Of a DNA stretch of 7,970 nucleotides, positions 1 through 4,213 are shown in pieces. Numbering within the stretch: position 1 is the first letter of the stretch; each line of letters begins with the position of its first letter. The stretch is from an uncultured Ruminococcus sp. Its GTDB lineage: Bacteria > Bacillota > Clostridia > Oscillospirales > Ruminococcaceae. The notes under the pieces were generated by a model. The model had not been told where the DNA came from and did not search any database. It was given only the letters and a program-made list of their open reading frames with translations. Position numbers and translations under genes: made by a program. The DNA lies in assembly GCA_947177375.1 (NCBI GenBank), contig CAMWUF010000028.1:1-7970 (forward strand), read 5' to 3'.

Positions 1-2115
1 AATATATCCTGCTGACGTGCAACCATTAAAATTTCTTCCGTATTTCTTCATAGGAATATTTAACAAATATTCTGAATTTTTATGCTTAGTAATTAGATAT
101 CTGTGGTTAGATTCTATTATATCAACTGTATCAATATTTTTATCTAATTTATCACTTTCCCTGAGTTTCTGATAAGTATAAATAAATCCATGGTCTGCAG
201 TAATAAATATTTTTGTACCATTCATATCATTAGTTATGATACGAACGATATTCTTAATTTCAGTAATCGTATCATTGCAGGCATCAAATACTTGATGTTC
301 TGTAATCGCCTTATCACCTATTGCATCAATTGTATTGTGATAAATATATACTACTCTTGCATCTTTAATTCGTTCACGCCTGTCTTTCTTCTTCATTGAG
401 AGAAGTTCTTTATAAGTAATTGCAGTATTTCCCAATGATTTTATTTCCAAAATTTTTTCTCTGTCAGAAGTCCTGTCAGTGTCCATTCCATCACACAGAA
501 CTTTCATATCATCTGTAATTTCAAGTTCACTATGTGGAAGAAGTGCTGCCATTCCGTATTTTGTTGCTGACGGAAAAATTCCCTGCATTGCGGTAATTTC
601 AGCATTTCCCTTTGTTTCACGAATAAGAGCAGTGTTAATTTCAGCTGCAACTTCATATCTGAGTGCATCTGAAATAATAATAAATACCCTGCTATTTTCT
701 GCTGCTTTTTGGACTTTGTTTTGATAAAAATCAGACTGCTTCGGGATATGACTAATTTCACCATTTGCTTCATATTCTTCTCTTGCAAGCATAGTCCATG
801 CGTCGCCGATACGTTCAAGAAAACTATTCTTGTAAAGTCCTTCAGCGTATTCTGCACAGGTTTTGAACAAGTCTTCAAGCTCTGAATTATTATTTCTAAG
901 ACATCTGCCAAATGCTGAATGAAAACGTCTGTAATAAGTATCCATGAGATATAACTTATTGCAATAATCATTGAACATTGCCTGACATTCAGCGTAATGG
1001 AATCCATCAGCATTTTCCTGAATAAAACGCTTCATTTCAGCAACTTGCAATATTCCCTCATAATAATCAGAAAATCTGTTAAACCATTTTATAGTTCTTC
1101 GTTTTTCGACTGCATTTGAAATATCACTGATTTTAATTATATTTTCTGATATTTCAGTCATAAATCTTTTGATAATACATTCATCAATGCACGGAAGAAT
1201 ATCAATGCTGACAAGCTGTTCCAATGACAAATTATCCAGCACTTCTGAAATATGATATGTTTCTTCTGTCAGCCTTGCAATTTCATAGAATTTATCACAA
1301 TCATCTGATGCAAGCCATTTGTTTATAATATCATAACAAGTTAATCTAAACTGCTCTAAATCAGCCATATATTGTTCCAGACTGCTGAGAGATTTTGCAT
1401 CTAACAGAAGTGCAAGTGCTGAAATAATGATATATCCTGCAAGCTGTATAGATGATTCCAAATTTCCTGATATCTCTTGTTGATAATCTAGTTTCTGTGC
1501 AAGAAGTTCCTCAAGTGCTTCTTCACTGCCAAATTTGCAAATATTTGTCAGAATTTCTTGATTTTCATCATATAATAATGCTATCAGCAGTGATTTTACG
1601 ATTCCCTGAAGTGTATTCTCCACTGTACCACAAAGAACGGCAAGAACATCAATATGCAACTGTCCTGCAGAAGTATATATACTTCCAAGTGTTTTCAGTT
1701 TTGTTGTTCTTTCCTTGCTATCAAAGAATTTCTTATATCTTTTAACTGCTCTGCGTAAAGAAATCGTCTGAGGAATTTTTAACTCTTCCATTTGCATGGA
1801 TACAAGGTCAGCCCTGAATTCCTCATTCTGACGTTCCAGCCCTCTCAGCCAGTTATCTTCAGGCTTTGCAAAAGGAAATGGCACATAAACAAGATAATTG
1901 CTTTCAGTATCATCATTACAGAGAAGCTTTTTGGCATAAAACCAGTTTGAACCAGTCAATTTCAGGAGTTTTACTCCGCTTAGCTCAAGTTCATCAATGC
2001 CGTCTGCAAATTCTGCTTCTTCATCATGCCAGAATATCACTCTTCGTTTATGAAAATCAGGAAGCGGTTTTGCAAATCGCTCTGCAAGCGTATTCTGAAT
2101 AGATTGTATATTCAT
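1..2115 (-). CDS. pglZ: BREX type 1 PglZ, alkaline-phosphatase-superfamily protein (3' end beyond window)
   Basis: PglZ is a core protein of BREX anti-phage systems, with a metal-dependent alkaline-phosphatase-superfamily domain; its exact biochemical role in BREX is not settled. I read 705 codons without a stop from ATG at 2115 to the left edge, where the gene continues; BREX-1 PglZ is usually over 800 residues. The N-terminal 450 residues are mostly helical and poorly conserved. The catalytic domain follows: IIISDALRYE near residues 479-488 (metal-binding Asp about 483), PSATKYGMAALLPH about 515-528 (candidate nucleophile Thr about 518), YHNTIDAIGD about 592-601, and FITADHGF about 637-644 (metal-binding Asp and His). 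The start is supported by AAGGTGA four bases upstream, overlapping the stop of the preceding PglX C-terminal gene. That gene ends 9 bp away, so translation is probably coupled. The frame is intact and the metal-site motifs are present, so a functional protein is likely if the missing end is normal. Confidence 0.95.
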   Translation of the reverse strand, partial: MNIQSIQNTLAERFAKPLPDFHKRRVIFWHDEEAEFADGIDELELSGVKLLKLTGSNWFYAKKLLCNDDTESNYLVYVPFPFAKPEDNWLRGLERQNEEFRADLVSMQMEELKIPQTISLRRAVKRYKKFFDSKERTTKLKTLGSIYTSAGQLHIDVLAVLCGTVENTLQGIVKSLLIALLYDENQEILTNICKFGSEEALEELLAQKLDYQQEISGNLESSIQLAGYIIISALALLLDAKSLSSLEQYMADLEQFRLTCYDIINKWLASDDCDKFYEIARLTEETYHISEVLDNLSLEQLVSIDILPCIDECIIKRFMTEISENIIKISDISNAVEKRRTIKWFNRFSDYYEGILQVAEMKRFIQENADGFHYAECQAMFNDYCNKLYLMDTYYRRFHSAFGRCLRNNNSELEDLFKTCAEYAEGLYKNSFLERIGDAWTMLAREEYEANGEISHIPKQSDFYQNKVQKAAENSRVFIIISDALRYEVAAEINTALIRETKGNAEITAMQGIFPSATKYGMAALLPHSELEITDDMKVLCDGMDTDRTSDREKILEIKSLGNTAITYKELLSMKKKDRRERIKDARVVYIYHNTIDAIGDKAITEHQVFDACNDTITEIKNIVRIITNDMNGTKIFITADHGFIYTYQKLRESDKLDKNIDTVDIIESNHRYLITKHKNSEYLLNIPMKKYGRNFNGCTSAGYI

Positions 2116-2127
2116 AGTTTCACCTTA
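2116..2127 (-). promoter_or_regulatory. pglX C-part / pglZ junction with stop-overlapping Shine-Dalgarno site
   Basis: Read on the minus strand, the stop TAA of the PglX C-terminal gene is the first part of TAAGGTGAAACT followed by ATG of pglZ. The AAGGTGA ribosome-binding site therefore lies on the stop codon, which favours re-initiation and equal output of the two proteins. The brxC/pglX junction uses the same AAGGTGA element. Confidence 0.75.
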
Positions 2128-3012
2128 CTTAATTTTTTCAAGAATGCTCTGTAATTTTGCATAATTCACCTTTACTCCGTCATCAAGGTCAAGCGGTATC
2201 ATCATATCTGCAAGATGATGCACTTTTTCTTCATAGTCATTTAGTTCAAGAAGCTGTGCTTTTAGTTTGGCAATACGCTTATTAAGACGCACTTTCTCTG
2301 AAGATAATGCATTCTGTATTTCGTCCTCTGTCATCTGTAACTGTGTGCGGTAACGTTCCTGAATCTCGTGAACATAATCTGTACGGATTAATGCTACTGT
2401 ATCAGGACGGTATCTATGTAGATACATCAGGCACTTGAATCCGTTTTTTTTGCCTGAACTGAAAAGCCAGTATATCGGGCGTTTCTGATATATTTTGCAA
2501 TGGTCAGCATAGAATCCGTTGAGAAAATAATTTCTAATTCTTTCTCTCGGAGTTCCTTTTCCGCCTAGTGCATTTGCGATAAATTCGAGATTTTCCTCAA
2601 GGGTATCGTCACCATATACGACACGCACAAACTCAATAAATCTTGTTGTTGCATCATGATTGAAATAATCATCATCGCATATCGGAATCACATTATCGCT
2701 GTCTGGAATAAAAGTTTCATATTTGGAGCTATCCCATTCACCGCCTGCATAAGCCAAGCCGTCAATATCAAGGGAGTATCTGCCGAACATACAGCCCACT
2801 GCATAGCTTATCAAGCTCTTAATTTCTCGCTGTAAATCTGCTTTTCTTACAGTCACGTCTTTATCATCGACATCTGGTGTCAATTCGTCCTGCAAGCCGT
2901 AGATGTCAATAAAAATACGATTCAATTCTTCTTCATTCTGTTTTAATTTGTTGAAACGCTCCGTGCATTCCTGCTCCCATTGGGCGTATTTGTCGGAAAT
3001 TAGTTTTCCCAT
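2125..3012 (-). CDS. pglX: C-terminal part of split BREX type 1 methyltransferase PglX (295 aa)
   Basis: This separate gene encodes what is normally the last quarter of BREX-1 PglX. Diagnostic stretches include NEEELNRIFIDIYGLQDELT (residues 26-45), VGCMFGRYSLDIDGLAYAGG (72-91), ALGGKGTPRERIRNYFLNGF (148-167), YQKRPIYWLFSSGKKNGFK (175-193) and HLADMMIPLDLDDGVKVNYA (266-285). Residues 213-267 look coiled-coil-like. The catalytic NPPY motif is absent because it lies in the N-terminal part at 4213-6705. I chose ATG 3012 because a perfect AGGAGG lies six bases upstream. A longer in-frame start at 3096 would run through the opposing toxin-antitoxin promoter and has no family similarity. A diverged second copy of this gene's start at 3593 uses the same initiation codon, which supports the choice. 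The reading frame is intact and ends 9 bp before pglZ. It probably associates with the N-terminal part to rebuild PglX; whether the complex is active cannot be read from sequence. Confidence 0.9.
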   Translation of the reverse strand: MGKLISDKYAQWEQECTERFNKLKQNEEELNRIFIDIYGLQDELTPDVDDKDVTVRKADLQREIKSLISYAVGCMFGRYSLDIDGLAYAGGEWDSSKYETFIPDSDNVIPICDDDYFNHDATTRFIEFVRVVYGDDTLEENLEFIANALGGKGTPRERIRNYFLNGFYADHCKIYQKRPIYWLFSSGKKNGFKCLMYLHRYRPDTVALIRTDYVHEIQERYRTQLQMTEDEIQNALSSEKVRLNKRIAKLKAQLLELNDYEEKVHHLADMMIPLDLDDGVKVNYAKLQSILEKIK

Positions 3013-3018
3013 GATTTT

Positions 3019-3024
3019 CCTCCT
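3019..3024 (-). promoter_or_regulatory. Perfect AGGAGG ribosome-binding site for the PglX C-terminal gene
   Basis: AGGAGG on the minus strand lies six bases before ATG 3012. It fixes the start of the separate PglX C-terminal protein and shows that this piece is set up for independent initiation, not read as a continuation of the upstream half. Confidence 0.85.
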
Positions 3025-3025
3025 G

Positions 3026-3054
3026 TTAACAAAATAATGATTCTGTGCTATACT
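3026..3054 (+). promoter_or_regulatory. Sigma-70/sigma-A-type promoter of the toxin-antitoxin remnant
   Basis: TTAACA (3026-3031), a 17-base spacer and TATACT (3049-3054) differ from the consensus by one base in each box. TGC directly before the -10 box makes an extended -10. The ribosome-binding site AAAGGAG (3063-3069) and ATG 3078 follow. The promoter faces away from the PglX C-terminal gene and sits immediately next to that gene's ribosome-binding site. Any transcript would run antisense to the BREX operon as far as the terminator at 3517-3550. In intact modules of this family the antitoxin usually represses its own promoter; this one is probably deregulated. Confidence 0.7.
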
Positions 3055-3077
3055 AATATTTGAAAGGAGCTGATAGT

Positions 3078-3362
3078 ATGGTAGATACCAGCACAAACGT
3101 GAATATCAACCTTGCAATTGACATTCACACATATGAAAATGCAGCTGCCCTGTTTCATCTCAAGGGAACGACCCTTAAAGCAGCATTGCATGAAATGATT
3201 GAACGTGCTGCCTATGATGAATATCCCACATATAGGTAACTTGAACCCAATGCTGAAACATTGGCATCCATGCAGGAAATGGAGGATATTATCAGTGGCA
3301 AGGTCGAAGCGAAAGGCTATACAGATGTTGACGAAATGTTTCGTGATATCCTCAGCGAGGAG
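3078..3362 (+). pseudogene. DinJ/RelB-type antitoxin pseudogene (in-frame stop)
   Basis: The start reads MVDTSTNVNIN, typical of RelB/DinJ ribbon-helix-helix antitoxins, whose N-terminus binds DNA and whose C-terminus neutralises a YafQ/RelE toxin. The frame meets TAA at 3237-3239 after 53 codons. It then continues in the same frame with the family's C-terminal sequence (LEPNAETLASMQEMEDIISG and GYTDVDEMFRDILSEE). The defect is therefore a nonsense mutation, one base from a GAA Glu codon, not a frameshift. Without the stop the antitoxin would be about 95 residues. Beyond 3362 the frame runs into toxin sequence and ends at 3410. The 53-residue product may still fold as a DNA-binding ribbon-helix-helix and repress the promoter, but it lacks the toxin-binding tail. 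Confidence 0.88.
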
Positions 3363-3510
3363 GGAGAACAAAGACCACCAGCTGAAAGGCAATTTCAAGG
3401 GATTTCGTGAGTGTCACATCGAGCCAGATTGGCTTTTGATTTATAAAATCTACGAAAATCAGCTCATTCTTTCCCTTGAACGCACTGGCTCGCATTCTGA
3501 TTTATTTTAG
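3361..3510 (+). pseudogene. YafQ/RelE-type mRNA interferase remnant (N-terminal half deleted)
   Basis: YafQ toxins are ribosome-dependent mRNA endonucleases of about 90 residues. Only the last 48 or so residues are here: ENKDHQLKGNFKGFRECHIE, DWLLIYKI and ERTGSHSDLF, ending at TAG 3508-3510. The histidines and aspartate matching the E. coli YafQ active site are kept (KDH, CHIEPDW, SHSDLF). The first 40-45 residues and the start codon are missing. The sequence passes directly from the antitoxin's last codons into this segment, so roughly 130 bases were lost by deletion. The upstream stretch in this frame is out-of-frame antitoxin sequence. No plausible start with a ribosome-binding site exists, so it should not make a toxin. 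Confidence 0.88.
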
Positions 3511-3593
3511 CTTCGTCTCCTGTTCTGAATGGAACAGGAGTTTTTTTTTTCCTGCTCCCATGCGTTGTATTTATCACTGATTAGCTTGCCCAT
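3507..3593 (-). pseudogene. Broken second copy of the start of the PglX C-terminal gene
   Basis: ATG 3593 opens MGKLISDKYNAWEQE, matching MGKLISDKYAQWEQE at the start of the intact PglX C-terminal gene. It has its own ribosome-binding site, GGAGA at 3601-3605. After the 15th codon the frame enters the A-run and hairpin of the opposing terminator and stops at 3507-3509 after 28 codons, so the rest of the gene is gone. The two copies differ mainly at synonymous sites (for example GGC/GGA, AAG/AAA, ATC/ATT, AGT/TCC, GAT/GAC), so this is a diverged allele and not a recent tandem duplication. The ATG overlaps the last codons of the HEPN gene in another frame. Confidence 0.85.
3517..3550 (+). terminator. 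Rho-independent terminator of the toxin-antitoxin remnant
   Basis: CTCCTGTTC (3517-3525) and GAACAGGAG (3532-3540) form a perfect 9-bp stem with a 6-base loop, followed by ten T residues (3541-3550), seven bases after the toxin stop. It is one-directional: the minus strand has the hairpin but no following T-run, so BREX transcription should pass through. Confidence 0.93.
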
Positions 3594-4203
3594 AGATTTC
3601 TCTCCATTTCAGCAAATTATTTTTGTCTATAATTTTGATCATTTCAATAAGGGTATTTAGCTTTATTACAATTCTTCCAGTCACATTATGTCCATCATCG
3701 TCCTGAATAATAATCATTTTCTCATTATCATCATTAAGTTTAAGCACGAATTTTCCGTGTGCAAAGCCATCACGAATACGATAGAATAGTTTTAAATATC
3801 TACTGGACTCTGACGTTCTTGTAATAACTGCTCGTTCTGTATGTATATCTGACAATTGACCATCACAAAGATTAATTTGTTGAAAACACTGTCTAACATC
3901 ATCATTGTCTGTTGTAAAGATAAAGTGAGTTCTATCATCAAGATTAATTATTTCATTTAGATTATCTTTTAAATAAATAGTTTTATCTGCTTCTATTTTT
4001 CCAAAATTAAGTCTCGCAAATTTATCCCATCCATACTCTTTGAAAGTACGCTTTTTACCACTTTGTTTACCACAGCATGAATAGGTAACAAAGAAAGAGT
4101 ATAAAATAAAATATTCCGATATGCTCAATTCATACTCATCTGTAAGATTATATAATATAGAGTCAGTAATTTTGTATGGATATGTTTGTGTACTTTTTGC
4201 CAT
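3574..4203 (-). CDS. Predicted HEPN-domain ribonuclease-like protein nested between the PglX parts (209 aa)
   Basis: I do not recognise a named gene. Residues 135-151 (RYLKLFYRIRDGFAHGK) carry the HEPN signature R-polar-X3-H (Arg144, Asp145, His149) in a helical context. It is followed by a charged strand-rich stretch and a final helix (about 182-203), as in small HEPN proteins such as the pEK499_p136 group. HEPN proteins with this motif are commonly metal-independent RNases in toxin and phage-defence systems. The N-terminal 90 residues are unassigned; Cys43-Cys44 is not a clear metal site. There is no signal peptide or convincing membrane helix. The start at 4203 follows AGGAGA and lies 9 bp after the PglX N-terminal stop, so the two are probably coupled. 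Its last codons overlap the ATG of the broken PglX C-terminal copy. No nucleotidyltransferase antitoxin gene is adjacent. GC is about 29%, like the end of the upstream PglX part. The coding call is firm; RNase activity is inference. Confidence 0.75.
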   Translation of the reverse strand: MAKSTQTYPYKITDSILYNLTDEYELSISEYFILYSFFVTYSCCGKQSGKKRTFKEYGWDKFARLNFGKIEADKTIYLKDNLNEIINLDDRTHFIFTTDNDDVRQCFQQINLCDGQLSDIHTERAVITRTSESSRYLKLFYRIRDGFAHGKFVLKLNDDNEKMIIIQDDDGHNVTGRIVIKLNTLIEMIKIIDKNNLLKWREIYGQANQ

Positions 4204-4207
4204 ATTC

Positions 4208-4213
4208 TCTCCT
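4208..4213 (-). promoter_or_regulatory. Ribosome-binding site of the HEPN gene
   Basis: AGGAGA on the minus strand, four bases before ATG 4203 and touching the stop codon of the PglX N-terminal part. It shows that the HEPN gene is translated from the BREX message straight after PglX. Confidence 0.75.

Noticed and set aside
190..2102. Several plus- and minus-strand frames of 60-169 codons across the pglZ region
   Set aside because: They are shadows: the 705-codon PglZ frame is continuous through the whole stretch with recognisable motifs, and the shadow frames show no family features.
3013..3096. Longer start (ATG 3096) for the PglX C-terminal protein, adding 28 residues
   Set aside because: The extra residues lie over the opposing toxin-antitoxin promoter and have no PglX similarity. 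ATG 3012 has a perfect ribosome-binding site and the remnant copy uses the same start.
3013..3110. Separate minus-strand promoter for the PglX C-terminal gene
   Set aside because: TTGATA and several TAT-rich hexamers occur, but no pair with 16-18-base spacing has a convincing -10 box. Read-through from the upstream operon is the simpler explanation.
3237..3239. Frameshift in the antitoxin
   Set aside because: The family sequence resumes in exactly the same frame after the TAA, so it is a nonsense codon. Programmed read-through was considered, but the toxin is also broken.
3199..3510. 103-codon plus-strand frame as an intact protein
   Set aside because: Its first half is the antitoxin sequence read out of frame and only the last 48 or so codons are toxin. 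It is a frame created by the deletion, with no ribosome-binding site at its ATG.
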